Positions 8,825 through 17,553 of a DNA stretch of 64,000 nucleotides are shown piece after piece. The stretch lies in contig NZ_BBWV01000001.1 in assembly GCF_000974785.1 (NCBI RefSeq), positions 372,001 through 436,000 of the forward strand, given 5' to 3'. The stretch is from Flavihumibacter petaseus NBRC 106054. GTDB lineage: Bacteria; Bacteroidota; Bacteroidia; Chitinophagales; Chitinophagaceae. The position numbers and the translations under genes are program-made. The notes under the pieces are model-generated. The model had not been told where the DNA came from, ran no database searches, and saw only the letters and a list, made by a program, of their open reading frames with translations. Each line of letters opens with the position of its first letter. The stretch's first letter is position 1.

Positions 8825-9228
8825 GAAAACTGGCATGGCTATTAGTAATTACCTTTTTGGGACTTTCCTGCAAAAAAGCCATTGAGGACAAAAAGGAAGA
8901 TCTGGTACTGGACGCTATGACAAATGGCCGATGGTATGTATATTCCTTTGTAGACGCCGGCCAGGATATCACCGCATCGTTTTCTCCGTACGAATTTCAG
9001 TTTTACCGGGATGGTAAGGTCAGTGGCCTTTCCAGCACAGGTGAGGTTAAAGGAACCTGGGATGGAGATCCGAATGCCATGACGATCAGTGCCAGTTTTC
9101 CGGAAGCAGGTGACCCTGTTAAAAAACTGAATGCCCTTTGGAAAGTTGTTGATAACTCCTGGGACTATGTGAAGGCGCAGACGACTGTTGATGGATCTGC
9201 GAGACAGTTGTATCTGAAGAAGAAATAG
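8821..9228 (+). CDS. Small lipoprotein, unknown function
   Basis: 135 residues. The N-terminus MRKLAWLLVITFLGLSC is a lipoprotein signal with the acylated cysteine at position 17 followed by KK. The rest looks like a small beta-rich domain of the lipocalin-like kind seen in many Bacteroidota lipoproteins (NGRWYVYSFVDAG, FQFYRDGKVSG, GEVKGTWDGD). I do not recognise a named family. It overlaps the M32 peptidase gene by four bases (ATGA) and precedes the PKD giant by 9 bases, so the three may be co-transcribed although their functions do not obviously relate. Confidence 0.8.
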   Translation: MRKLAWLLVITFLGLSCKKAIEDKKEDLVLDAMTNGRWYVYSFVDAGQDITASFSPYEFQFYRDGKVSGLSSTGEVKGTWDGDPNAMTISASFPEAGDPVKKLNALWKVVDNSWDYVKAQTTVDGSARQLYLKKK

Positions 9229-9237
9229 ATCCAGGTC

Positions 9238-12200
9238 ATGACCCGTATAATCCGTTGTTTCTACCCTGTTGAAAACAAGTTGCTTTCTGAAAAAACAAAA
9301 ACCGACTTGTTGAGAACAAAACATATTATCCTTCTCCTGCTGCTGGCTGTCACCTCATGGGTGAAACTATTGGCGCAAGCTCCCGTTCCTAAATTTACTG
9401 CTGATGTTACTCAGGGTTGTTCTCCACTGGTGGTACGCTTTACAGATCAGTCTACCGGAGCGGGTCCACTAAGCTACCAATGGGATCTCGGCAACGGCGT
9501 GCTGACTACTTCCAAAAACCCCGTGACCACTTACGTTTACGATCCGGCCGGTAACAATACGTTTACGGTGAAATTGAACGTCCGCAACCAATACGGCGTA
9601 CGGAGAACGGAGGGGAAAATAACGGTTTATCCGTCAGCGAATGTTGTTTTCAGGGCAAGTAACAATATAGCCTGTGCGCCTATCGAAATACAATACACAG
9701 ATTTGTCTACGGTACCCTCGGGAAGCATTACCGGCTGGTTATGGGATTTTGGCGATGGAACGACCTCCACTTTAAAAAACCCCAAAAAGTTATATACCAA
9801 TGTGGGGTATTACAATGTGACGTTAACGGTTACAACCTCCAATGGCTGCACAGTTACCAATGCCCGGCCCCGGTTTATGCGGATTATCGGTGGAATTACG
9901 CCCAATTTTGAATTTTCCAGGTCCACCGCCTGCACCATCCCGGTGGATGTTACCTTTAATAATCAGACTACCGGCCCAGGGATACTTTCCCACAAGTGGG
10001 TACTCGGCAACGGCCTGACGTCAAATGACAAGAATCCCACAACAGTTTATGATGAACCCGGTACGTTTAATGTAAAACTTGTTACCACCAGTAACTACGG
10101 CTGTAAGGATTCTCTGGAAAAACCGATTACGTTTTCTACTGACAATACCAGTTTTATAGCACCCGATAGCGTTTGTCCCGACAATCCCGTTCAGTTCACG
10201 AACCAGGGAAGTTCCACCCCCACTTCAGCTACCTGGGATTTCGGCGACGGAACAACGTCGCTTGAAATTAACCCGGTCAAAGCTTACACAGTACCTGGCA
10301 TCTATACAGTCAAGCTTATTAATGCCTATGCTGAATGTACCGGAACTTTCAGCAGAACGATCAAAGTAACCACCCCCCCTGACCTTGGCTTCCTGGTGAC
10401 CAATAGTAAAGGCTGCCAGGCACCACATACGGTAAAGTTCCAGGACACCACGGCAAATTCCAGTAACTGGTTATGGGACTTTGGCGATGGTACTACAAGC
10501 ACCGAAAAAAATCCGGAGCACATTTATACAACTGAAGGCCAGTTCTCCGTTACGCTGACAGTTACCAACGCCCTGGGATGCCCCAGTACAGTCACTAAAA
10601 CTGATATCATTGAAATCAGGCCGCCTGTTGACCTCAGGATCATCCCGGTGGCCAATGGAGGTTGCGTACCGTTTGACTACAAGCCTTCTTTTGTCTTTAA
10701 TTCGCTCGATACCGTTGTATCCTATCAATGGGATTTTGGCGACGGAAGTACTGCCACCGGCCCATTCCCTGTGCACACCTATACAAATTATGGCCGGTAT
10801 GAAGTTAAAGTTACCGTTACTACGAGTGCCGGTTGTTCGATAACCTACGTATCTCCGGATAGTGTGCGGGTAGGCACTCCTCCAACTATAGACTTTACCG
10901 TTTCCAAAAATGCATTTTGTGCAGGTGAGGCGGTAGACTTCACCTCCCTGGCAACGCCGGCTGATCAATGGATCTGGCTTTTTGGCGACGAAGGAAAGTC
11001 ATCCGAAGAAAGTCCCAGTTATATGTACCAGGATACAGGCAGGATGGATGTAACCCTGATTGCCTTCAATAATGGATGCCCCGACACCCTGGTAAAGGAG
11101 GGATTTCTCACCACCTATGCACCTGTCGCTAAATTTGTGGCAAATGTGGATTGTTCCAACCCCAGAAGAGTGAGTTTTGAAAACCTGTCAATTGAAGATG
11201 CAACACATGGAACGACCACTTATTTCTGGGACTTTGGAAACGGCACCACCTCCACACTGAAAGATCCACCACCAATTATATACAGCAGTTTCGGATCCTA
11301 TACTGTTTCCTTAACGGCGAAAGATGATCAGTGTCAGTACAGAAAACAGGTCCAGGTGAATTTATACCGGCTTAATCCGGAAATAGAAACAAATAAACCT
11401 CAATACTGCCCGAACGATCAGGTCCGGCTTACGGTTCCTGCTGCATTCACCGAAAATATTACTGAATACCTTTGGTCTATTGAAGGGGTACCAACCTCAA
11501 TTACCGACGACACCGCTACACTGCGAATTCCGGTTAAAGGCAATTACGATGTTTCACTGTCTGTAAAAGATAAGAATAACTGCTGGGTTACGGTAACCAA
11601 AACCGACCTGATCAAAATAGTAGGCGCTGAAAATGATTTCTCTGTTGCGAATAACGGTGGTTGCGTGAATGCGCAGATCGGTATTACAGATCTGTCAACC
11701 CCTCCGAACTCAATAAAGAGCTGGAGATTCACTTTCGGCGATGGTACAGACACAACATTCACCGCACTGCCCATAACCCATTCCTATACGAATGCCGGCA
11801 CTTATTCCATCAGGTTGATCACGGTTGACAATTTTGGATGCAAAGACACTACAACTAAAACAGCTGTCGCCATTATAACCAAGCCTCAGGTTAATTTTAT
11901 GGCAGAAGACACAATTTATTGTCCTGATGTTGCTGTCAGCTTTTTTGACATGACAAAAGGAAACGGTCTTTCTTACCAATGGGATTTTGGCGATAATGGA
12001 AAGTCCACAGCTAAGGATCCGGTGCATACCTATACGGGAAAAGACACGTCCTATACTGTCCGGTTGATCGTGACAGACGAAAACGGATGCATTGACTCGC
12101 TGATCAGGACGAGCTATATCCGTATTGCAGCACCAACTGCATCTTTCGAACTGTATGATTCTTCGTCAATATGTCCACCACTTGAAACAAAATTTGTTTC

Positions 12201-13656
12201 AACGTCAACCAACGTCGAAAGCCTGCTTTGGGATTTTGGAGATGGCAACCTATCTAACCTGCCTTCTACCAGTAACTTCTATAATACATACGGGAAATAT
12301 ACTGCAACCCTAACTGTAACAGGGTACCACGGATGTAAGAGAACTGCTTCTGCGGAAGTGAATGTGTATAATCCCAATACGCAAACGGTATTCACCTACA
12401 ATCCGCTTGAAAACTGTAATACGCTTACAGCAAACTTCACTATTGTTCCGCCGCCGAATACGGCCTATTCCATTTCGTTCGGTGACGGAACATTTGATAG
12501 TTCGCAGGCTACAAATCTGACCCATACCTATCTGAGACCCGGTATTTATTCTCCCAGGCTCACGCTTTATGATAGCCTGGACTGCCAGGTTAATGTTGGC
12601 GGAAGCAGCCGCATAACCGTTAACGGCATTCTGCCGGACTTTGACCTGAGCAGTAAAGCATTTTGCGATACAGGAACAGTAGCTTTCCAGGACTACAGCC
12701 TGGATGGTGCAGACAGCATAGTATCCTGGAACTGGACCATGGGTGATGGTGGCGTTATGACCGGCGAACACTTCTCTTATCATTTCGCCAACCCGGGAAC
12801 CTATCTCGTCACTGAAAACATGACAACAGCCAAAGGTTGCGTAAACAGCAGGACAGACACTGTCAGGGTATACCGTACACCATTGGCGGTTATCAACGGG
12901 CCGGATGAGGTATGCGTGGGTAATGTTGTTGAATTCAGGGCTACTACCGTAGTTCCGGACTCACTGACCATCTGGAAATGGACCTACAACGGCAGCCAGA
13001 ATTCAGCAGAGCCGGTGATCCGCAACAATTATTCATCACCCGGCACCCAGCAGCTGGCACTCGTTGCTTCCAACCTCCTCGGATGTTCTTCAGATACCAC
13101 CAAAGAAGTAATGGTTTGGCCGAACCCGGTTATTACCAACCAGCCAGAAGTCTCCATGCCGGTGGGCGGAAGCGTAACACTGCCGGTTTCATACAGTTCC
13201 AACGTAATGACCTGGACCTGGACGCCGGCGAATAATCTCAGCTGCACTAACTGCGGTACACCCACTGCCAACCCGCAATTCACGACCAACTATAATATCG
13301 CCGTCGTAGACTCCAACGGATGCCGCGCTACCAGCAATATAGTTGTAACTGTACTGTGCGTAGGTGACAACTACTTTATTCCAAACACCTTCAGCCCGAA
13401 TAATGACGGACAGAATGATGTCTTCTACCCGAGAGGCAAAGGTCTGAACAGGATCCAGTCCATGCGCATCTTCAATCGCTGGGGTGAGATTGTATTCGAG
13501 AAAAAGAATTTCCCTGCAAACGACAGGTCGCAGGGCTGGGATGGTATGGTCCGCGGTATGAAGGCTCAATCTGATGCCTATGTTTATATCATTGAAGTGA
13601 TCTGCGACAATGGTCAGATCGTTCCGTTGAAAGGAAATGTCACCCTGATCAGATAA
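9238..13656 (+). CDS. Giant PKD-repeat protein with T9SS type-B (gliding motility-associated) C-terminal domain
   Basis: 1472 residues. A signal peptide (hydrophobic core at about 31-45, ending LLAQ) follows an unusually long charged N-terminal region. About 15 PKD-like beta domains follow, many with the family motif WDFGDGTTS, each preceded by a cysteine-containing strand (GC/AC). An Ig-like segment precedes the C-terminal CHU_C domain (about 1380-1472): NTFSPNNDGQNDVF, the RWGE turn, GWDG, and the ending KGNVTLIR. Such type-B domains direct export by the type IX system. The protein is presumably displayed on or shed from the surface as an adhesin-like fibre. The PorP/SprF gene starts 4 bases after the stop, the usual partner arrangement. 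Confidence 0.9.
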   Translation: MTRIIRCFYPVENKLLSEKTKTDLLRTKHIILLLLLAVTSWVKLLAQAPVPKFTADVTQGCSPLVVRFTDQSTGAGPLSYQWDLGNGVLTTSKNPVTTYVYDPAGNNTFTVKLNVRNQYGVRRTEGKITVYPSANVVFRASNNIACAPIEIQYTDLSTVPSGSITGWLWDFGDGTTSTLKNPKKLYTNVGYYNVTLTVTTSNGCTVTNARPRFMRIIGGITPNFEFSRSTACTIPVDVTFNNQTTGPGILSHKWVLGNGLTSNDKNPTTVYDEPGTFNVKLVTTSNYGCKDSLEKPITFSTDNTSFIAPDSVCPDNPVQFTNQGSSTPTSATWDFGDGTTSLEINPVKAYTVPGIYTVKLINAYAECTGTFSRTIKVTTPPDLGFLVTNSKGCQAPHTVKFQDTTANSSNWLWDFGDGTTSTEKNPEHIYTTEGQFSVTLTVTNALGCPSTVTKTDIIEIRPPVDLRIIPVANGGCVPFDYKPSFVFNSLDTVVSYQWDFGDGSTATGPFPVHTYTNYGRYEVKVTVTTSAGCSITYVSPDSVRVGTPPTIDFTVSKNAFCAGEAVDFTSLATPADQWIWLFGDEGKSSEESPSYMYQDTGRMDVTLIAFNNGCPDTLVKEGFLTTYAPVAKFVANVDCSNPRRVSFENLSIEDATHGTTTYFWDFGNGTTSTLKDPPPIIYSSFGSYTVSLTAKDDQCQYRKQVQVNLYRLNPEIETNKPQYCPNDQVRLTVPAAFTENITEYLWSIEGVPTSITDDTATLRIPVKGNYDVSLSVKDKNNCWVTVTKTDLIKIVGAENDFSVANNGGCVNAQIGITDLSTPPNSIKSWRFTFGDGTDTTFTALPITHSYTNAGTYSIRLITVDNFGCKDTTTKTAVAIITKPQVNFMAEDTIYCPDVAVSFFDMTKGNGLSYQWDFGDNGKSTAKDPVHTYTGKDTSYTVRLIVTDENGCIDSLIRTSYIRIAAPTASFELYDSSSICPPLETKFVSTSTNVESLLWDFGDGNLSNLPSTSNFYNTYGKYTATLTVTGYHGCKRTASAEVNVYNPNTQTVFTYNPLENCNTLTANFTIVPPPNTAYSISFGDGTFDSSQATNLTHTYLRPGIYSPRLTLYDSLDCQVNVGGSSRITVNGILPDFDLSSKAFCDTGTVAFQDYSLDGADSIVSWNWTMGDGGVMTGEHFSYHFANPGTYLVTENMTTAKGCVNSRTDTVRVYRTPLAVINGPDEVCVGNVVEFRATTVVPDSLTIWKWTYNGSQNSAEPVIRNNYSSPGTQQLALVASNLLGCSSDTTKEVMVWPNPVITNQPEVSMPVGGSVTLPVSYSSNVMTWTWTPANNLSCTNCGTPTANPQFTTNYNIAVVDSNGCRATSNIVVTVLCVGDNYFIPNTFSPNNDGQNDVFYPRGKGLNRIQSMRIFNRWGEIVFEKKNFPANDRSQGWDGMVRGMKAQSDAYVYIIEVICDNGQIVPLKGNVTLIR

Positions 13657-13660
13657 GACT

Positions 13661-14698
13661 ATGAAAACCAGATTTTCCCATATCACTTTCCTGATGTTGA
13701 TGGTAACGCTGCTGACCACGGGGAAGCTGCGTGCACAGGACATTCACTTTTCCCAGTTCTACGAAGCACCGCTATTGCGGAACCCTTCACTTGCCGGGAT
13801 CTTTACCGGAGACATAAGGGCACAGATCGTCTACCGGGATCAGTGGAACAGTTTTACAAACGCCTATCGCAGTGGTTCGCTGAATTTTGAATACAAGTTA
13901 CCGGTTGGAGGAACCGAGGATTTCATAACTGCTGGCCTGCAGATGCTGTATGATCGTGCCGGAACTGTATCCCTCACCTCTACCCATTTGTTGCCTGCCA
14001 TCAACTATCATAAATCCCTCAGCAGCGAACGAAACATGTTCCTTTCCGTTGGTTTTATGGGCGGGATGGTACGCAGAAGCATTGACCAGTCAAAAATCAC
14101 AACCGACAACCAATTCACCGGCGGCGCCTTCAATCCTGCCGTAGCCAGTGGAGAAACCTTTGCAAATGCAAATTACTGGTACCCGGATGCCAGCGTTGGG
14201 ACTGCATTCAACATGAGTTTCGGTAAGGAAGAAGACAACAACCTGTTCTTTGGTGTAGCCTACCACCACGTCAACCGTCCCTCCAACTCATTTTACAGAA
14301 ATGCCAATGAAGCGCTTCATCCCAAATGGGTTGTTTCCGGTGGTGTAAAATTTGATCTGAATGACGAAAGTTTTTTCAACCTCCAGGCAGACTATTCCAA
14401 ACAGGGAAGCGCGTCAGAGGTCATTGGAGGTGCCATGTATGGCTATAAGTTCGGCGATCCGGAGACGCCTGATTATGTCTTGCAGCTGGGTGCTTTTATT
14501 CGTGCCAAAGATGCCCTGATCCCCGCACTCAAGATAGATTACAATCCTTTTTCACTGGGATTCAGTTATGATGTGAACGTTTCGCAGCTCAAGACAGCCA
14601 GCCAGGGCCGCGGCGGTTTTGAATTATCGGTCACCTATATTGGTTTCCTGGATCGTGAAAGTTCTTCGAAATTCAAGATCCACTGTCCCCGTTTTTAA
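13661..14698 (+). CDS. PorP/SprF family type IX secretion-associated outer membrane protein
   Basis: 345 residues. A signal peptide ends near LRAQ, directly followed by the family's typical start DIHFSQFYEAPLLRNPSLAG. The rest is a predicted 14-stranded-type beta barrel, and the protein ends in HCPRF, matching the CPRF end of the second family member at 38878. PorP/SprF proteins sit in the outer membrane and are needed for export or anchoring of type-B cargo encoded next to them. The 4-base gap to the upstream PKD protein makes that protein the likely client. Assignment is to the family, not to PorP or SprF proper. Confidence 0.92.
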   Translation: MKTRFSHITFLMLMVTLLTTGKLRAQDIHFSQFYEAPLLRNPSLAGIFTGDIRAQIVYRDQWNSFTNAYRSGSLNFEYKLPVGGTEDFITAGLQMLYDRAGTVSLTSTHLLPAINYHKSLSSERNMFLSVGFMGGMVRRSIDQSKITTDNQFTGGAFNPAVASGETFANANYWYPDASVGTAFNMSFGKEEDNNLFFGVAYHHVNRPSNSFYRNANEALHPKWVVSGGVKFDLNDESFFNLQADYSKQGSASEVIGGAMYGYKFGDPETPDYVLQLGAFIRAKDALIPALKIDYNPFSLGFSYDVNVSQLKTASQGRGGFELSVTYIGFLDRESSSKFKIHCPRF

Positions 14699-14734
14699 TC
14701 CGTACCCTTTCACTACCTACTAAAATGGTAACCC

Positions 14735-15205
14735 ATGCACCCTGTTCCAGGTCAGCCGGCACCGGATTTCAACCTCTTCAGTTCGGAAAAAATAAGGGTA
14801 TCCCTTTACGAACAGCGGGGTGAAAACGTGCTGTTACTATTCTACCCCCAGGCATTTTCCAGCGTTTGTACAGCAGAGTTATGCAATGTGCGGGACAATC
14901 TTACGTTGTATAATCAGCTCGATGCCCGCGTTTTTGCAATCAGCGTCGATTCCGTTTATACCCTGGCAAAATTCAAAGCCGACCAGCGACTGAATTTTAC
15001 GCTGCTCAGTGATTTTAATAAAGAAACGTCAGCAGCATACGGGGTGCTTATGGAATCTTTCTCCTTTGACATGCGCGGCGTATCGATGAGAGCAGCTTTT
15101 GTGATCGACAGGATGGGGATTGTGAAGTATGCGGAAGTATTGGAAAATGTGAAAGAACAGCCTGATTTTGAGGCAATTAATAAGACACTTGAAGGATTGC
15201 CCTAA
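14735..15205 (+). CDS. Peroxiredoxin (AhpC/TSA family, BCP-like)
   Basis: 156 residues with a thioredoxin fold. The N-terminus PVPGQPAPDFNLF is typical, and the peroxidatic motif FYPQAFSSVC places the peroxidatic cysteine at C45. A second cysteine at C50 (CTAELC) matches the spacing of the resolving cysteine in BCP-type peroxiredoxins, so an intramolecular disulfide is likely. It reduces hydroperoxides in the cytoplasm using a thioredoxin-like donor. No signal peptide is seen. It follows the PorP/SprF gene by 36 bases on the same strand; the link is probably positional only. Confidence 0.9.
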   Translation: MHPVPGQPAPDFNLFSSEKIRVSLYEQRGENVLLLFYPQAFSSVCTAELCNVRDNLTLYNQLDARVFAISVDSVYTLAKFKADQRLNFTLLSDFNKETSAAYGVLMESFSFDMRGVSMRAAFVIDRMGIVKYAEVLENVKEQPDFEAINKTLEGLP

Positions 15206-15213
15206 TATTCTGT

Positions 15214-15242
15214 TAGATTTGCCGGCTGGCATTGTATTTTTG
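15214..15242 (+). promoter_or_regulatory. Candidate tandem -7 boxes before the mini T9SS gene
   Basis: Two sequences fit TAnnTTTG: TAGATTTG at 15214-15221 and TATTTTTG at 15235-15242. The first has a TTG 22 bases upstream (15189-15191) inside the preceding gene; the second lacks a clear upstream TTG. The next start codon is at 15291. The presence of a -7 box just after the peroxiredoxin stop suggests the 107-residue gene has its own transcript. Confidence 0.45.
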
Positions 15243-15290
15243 AGAAAATTGAAATAACTTGTTTAAAAGGACCTGTAACCGTAATCGCCG

Positions 15291-15614
15291 ATGAGGATAT
15301 TTTTTACATTATCCCTTTTTATGGTATTTGCAATTGAAGGAATGGCCCAAACCAGCCAGCCTCAACCTGCAGCGGTCAGGTTTTATCCCAACCCGGCAAT
15401 CAGCCAGATTACTTTCGATTTCCCCCGTCAATACGATAAGACTTATAGCTTTGAAGTATTCAACTTCCTGGGTAAGAAAGTGTTCGAACAGAAGAATGTA
15501 AACCCCAAAACGACCATTGATCTTTCGCAGTATTTTCGCGGCATCTACATCTACCAGTTACGCGATAAAACCGGGAAAATAGTTGAATCCGGTCGTTTTC
15601 AGGTTACCAAATAA
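15291..15614 (+). CDS. Miniature secreted protein made almost wholly of a T9SS type-A sorting domain
   Basis: 107 residues. A signal peptide (MRIFFTLSLFMVFAIEGMAQ) is followed by only about 7 linker residues and then a complete T9SS type-A C-terminal domain: FYPNPAISQITFDF, FNFLGKKVF, LSQYFRGIYIYQLRDKTGK, and a final strand. Normally this domain is the export tag of a much larger cargo. Here there is no cargo domain between signal and tag. Upstream sequence contains the end of the peroxiredoxin gene, so a lost N-terminal part is not evident. It could be a free-standing sorting domain, a surface anchor or a decoy substrate. The start codon fits the signal peptide. Confidence 0.88.
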   Translation: MRIFFTLSLFMVFAIEGMAQTSQPQPAAVRFYPNPAISQITFDFPRQYDKTYSFEVFNFLGKKVFEQKNVNPKTTIDLSQYFRGIYIYQLRDKTGKIVESGRFQVTK

Positions 15615-15629
15615 TTTATTTTCATTCAG

Positions 15630-16802
15630 TTACAACACCTGAACGATCAGGAATTTCAGGTAGTGTGTGTTTTCCAGTCCCCATACAATCGGATGGTCAC
15701 TTGCCTGTGCGCGGTAAACTACCTGCCTTAAGGTTCTGCGTGCATCTTTAGCGGCCATTTCAATAATTTCCAGGAAAAGATCCGGCTGCACCAGGTTTGT
15801 GCAGGAAGTTGTAACGAGAAATCCTCCCGGTTTAACAAGCTTCATTCCCCTCAGGTTAATTTCCTTGTAACCGGTAATCGCCTTATTGATATTTTCCCTG
15901 CTTTTTGTAAAAGCCGGCGGGTCGAGCATCACCACGTCAAACTGGCGGCCTTCCTTTGCCCAGGCTTTTAATACATCAAAAGCATTCACTTCCATGAAAC
16001 TGCACACTTTATCAAACCCGTTCAGAGCAGCGTTCCGGTCGGCCTGCATGACAGCGTTTGCTGAAATGTCGAGTCCCAGCACTGATTTCGCGCCGTAATG
16101 CGCGGCGTGGATTTCAAAAGTTCCGGTATACGTAAATGCACCCAATACGTCAGCCCCTTTGACAATATGCTCAATCGCCCTGCGGTTGTCCTGCTGATCA
16201 AGGAAATAGCCTGTCTTCTGACCATTTTCCACATCTACCAGGAATTGCAGACCATTTTCCCTGATCGTGATCAGCGTATTAAATGGTGCGGAAAGGAAGC
16301 CTTTAACCAATGGTAATCCCTCCAGTTCCCTGACAGGAACGTCATTTCTTTCATAGATTCCTTTGGGTGAGAATACCGTATTTAAAGCATCCACGATGGC
16401 AGGTTTCCACCGGTCGATACCCAGCGCCAGTGTCTGCAGCACAAAATAATCGTTGAATTTGTCGATAATCAGTGCAGGAAGAAAGTCGGCTTCGCCAAAG
16501 ATCAGGCGGCAGTTTTCAGTATAACCAAGCTTCTGGCGGTATTCCCAGGCAGTGCTGATCCGGTTCAGGAAAAAGGCATCATTGATCATTTCCTGTTTGT
16601 TCCGGGTAAGCAGGCGGACAAATATCTGGGACTTGGGATTAGCATATCCCCTACCGACAAACTTCCCCTCATGGGTAAGGAGGTCCACAATATCACCCGG
16701 GTCGATGGCACCTTCAATCTTTCCCACTTCATTGGCAAAAACCCAGGGATGCCCGTTTTCTACTCTTCGGCTAACCTTCTTCTTAAGATAAACTGCTGTC
16801 AT
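15630..16802 (-). CDS. Class I SAM-dependent rRNA methyltransferase (RlmI-like, PUA domain)
   Basis: 390 residues. An N-terminal PUA domain (about 1-75, with HPWVF and the GDIVD turn) is followed by an RlmI-type linker (FGEADFLPALIIDKF) and a Rossmann methyltransferase core. SAM motif I is near FTYTGTFEIHAA, and the catalytic-type motif is LDPPAFTKSR. E. coli RlmI makes m5C1962 in 23S rRNA; this is the nearest known relative, and the exact target here is inferred. The gene is divergent from grpE with 177 bases between, and convergent with the mini T9SS gene. A TACCTTTG box lies 5 bases upstream of the ATG. Confidence 0.9.
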   Translation of the reverse strand: MTAVYLKKKVSRRVENGHPWVFANEVGKIEGAIDPGDIVDLLTHEGKFVGRGYANPKSQIFVRLLTRNKQEMINDAFFLNRISTAWEYRQKLGYTENCRLIFGEADFLPALIIDKFNDYFVLQTLALGIDRWKPAIVDALNTVFSPKGIYERNDVPVRELEGLPLVKGFLSAPFNTLITIRENGLQFLVDVENGQKTGYFLDQQDNRRAIEHIVKGADVLGAFTYTGTFEIHAAHYGAKSVLGLDISANAVMQADRNAALNGFDKVCSFMEVNAFDVLKAWAKEGRQFDVVMLDPPAFTKSRENINKAITGYKEINLRGMKLVKPGGFLVTTSCTNLVQPDLFLEIIEMAAKDARRTLRQVVYRAQASDHPIVWGLENTHYLKFLIVQVL

Positions 16803-16807
16803 GGCCG

Positions 16808-16815
16808 CAAAGGTA
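16808..16815 (-). promoter_or_regulatory. -7 box abutting the rRNA methyltransferase start
   Basis: On the minus strand this reads TACCTTTG, a perfect TAnnTTTG, ending 5 bases before the ATG at 16802. TTTG boxes upstream lie at spacings of 15 and 24 bases, just outside the usual range. If used, the transcript would begin at or very near the start codon. Confidence 0.45.
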
Positions 16816-16954
16816 GCTTATCGGACAGGTCAAATGAGACAAAATGTCCCTTTTACACGCTATGGCAAAAAAATTGACTGAACTAGAGGAATCATCAACC
16901 CAGGCAAATCCGGCATGCTGTATGGCGACTTCCGTCATAAATGGCAAAAATTGC

Positions 16955-16962
16955 TAGGTTTG
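16955..16962 (+). promoter_or_regulatory. -7 box of the grpE-dnaJ promoter
   Basis: TAGGTTTG matches TAnnTTTG and ends 17 bases before the ATG at 16980. No good TTG lies at the expected distance upstream. The box falls inside the reading frame that would begin at 16941, which supports the later start for grpE. Confidence 0.55.
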
Positions 16963-16979
16963 CTGCCAATTTGTACGAC

Positions 16980-17522
16980 ATGGAAGATAAAGACAGGGAA
17001 AATCAAGTTGATATGGACATAAATGCAGATAGCGACGTGCCGGGCACCAGCCATTTGCAGCAGCCCATCGGTGATGCGGCAGACCTGGAAAAAATGGAGC
17101 AGGAACTGGCTGACAGCAAAGACAAATACCTGCGTCTGGTAGCGGAATTCGACAATTTCAGGAAACGGACAGCCAGGGAACGCCTGGAACTGGTGCAAAC
17201 GGCCGGTAAAGATGTAATTACATCTTTGCTTGACGTTCTGGACGATGCTGAGCGGGCGGAAAAGCAACTGGCAGGAATCGATGAAAGCCAGGGCGAAGGG
17301 GTAAAACTGGTGTTCAACAAACTTCGTAACGTATTGCAGGCGAGAGGTTTGAAAGCAATGGAGAGCATCGGCACCGATTTCGATCCCGATAAGCATGAAG
17401 CGATTACCGAGATCCCCGCACCGCAACCTTCACTGGCTGGAAAGGTAGTGGATGAAGTAGTCAAAGGATATTACCTGAATGATAAGATAATCCGGTTCGC
17501 CAAAGTGGTGGTCGGAAAGTAA
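16980..17522 (+). CDS. grpE: Nucleotide exchange factor GrpE
   Basis: 180 residues. It is the nucleotide exchange factor of the DnaK (Hsp70) chaperone. The acidic N-terminus is followed by a long dimerising helix (about 40-95) with the GrpE segment DKYLRLVAEFDNFRKRTARE, then the beta domain with the family motif FDPDKHEAI and the C-terminal strand GYYLNDKIIRFAKVVV. The frame is open back to 16941, but a promoter -7 box lies in that extension, so MEDKDREN is the likelier start. dnaJ follows by 31 bases in the same orientation; dnaK is not in the window. Confidence 0.96.
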   Translation: MEDKDRENQVDMDINADSDVPGTSHLQQPIGDAADLEKMEQELADSKDKYLRLVAEFDNFRKRTARERLELVQTAGKDVITSLLDVLDDAERAEKQLAGIDESQGEGVKLVFNKLRNVLQARGLKAMESIGTDFDPDKHEAITEIPAPQPSLAGKVVDEVVKGYYLNDKIIRFAKVVVGK

Positions 17523-17553
17523 GCGTAGAAAATAAGCAGAACCCAAAGAGCAA

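Noticed and set aside
16941-16979. Upstream start for grpE
   Set aside because: A TAGGTTTG promoter box lies within this stretch and the extra residues have no GrpE character.
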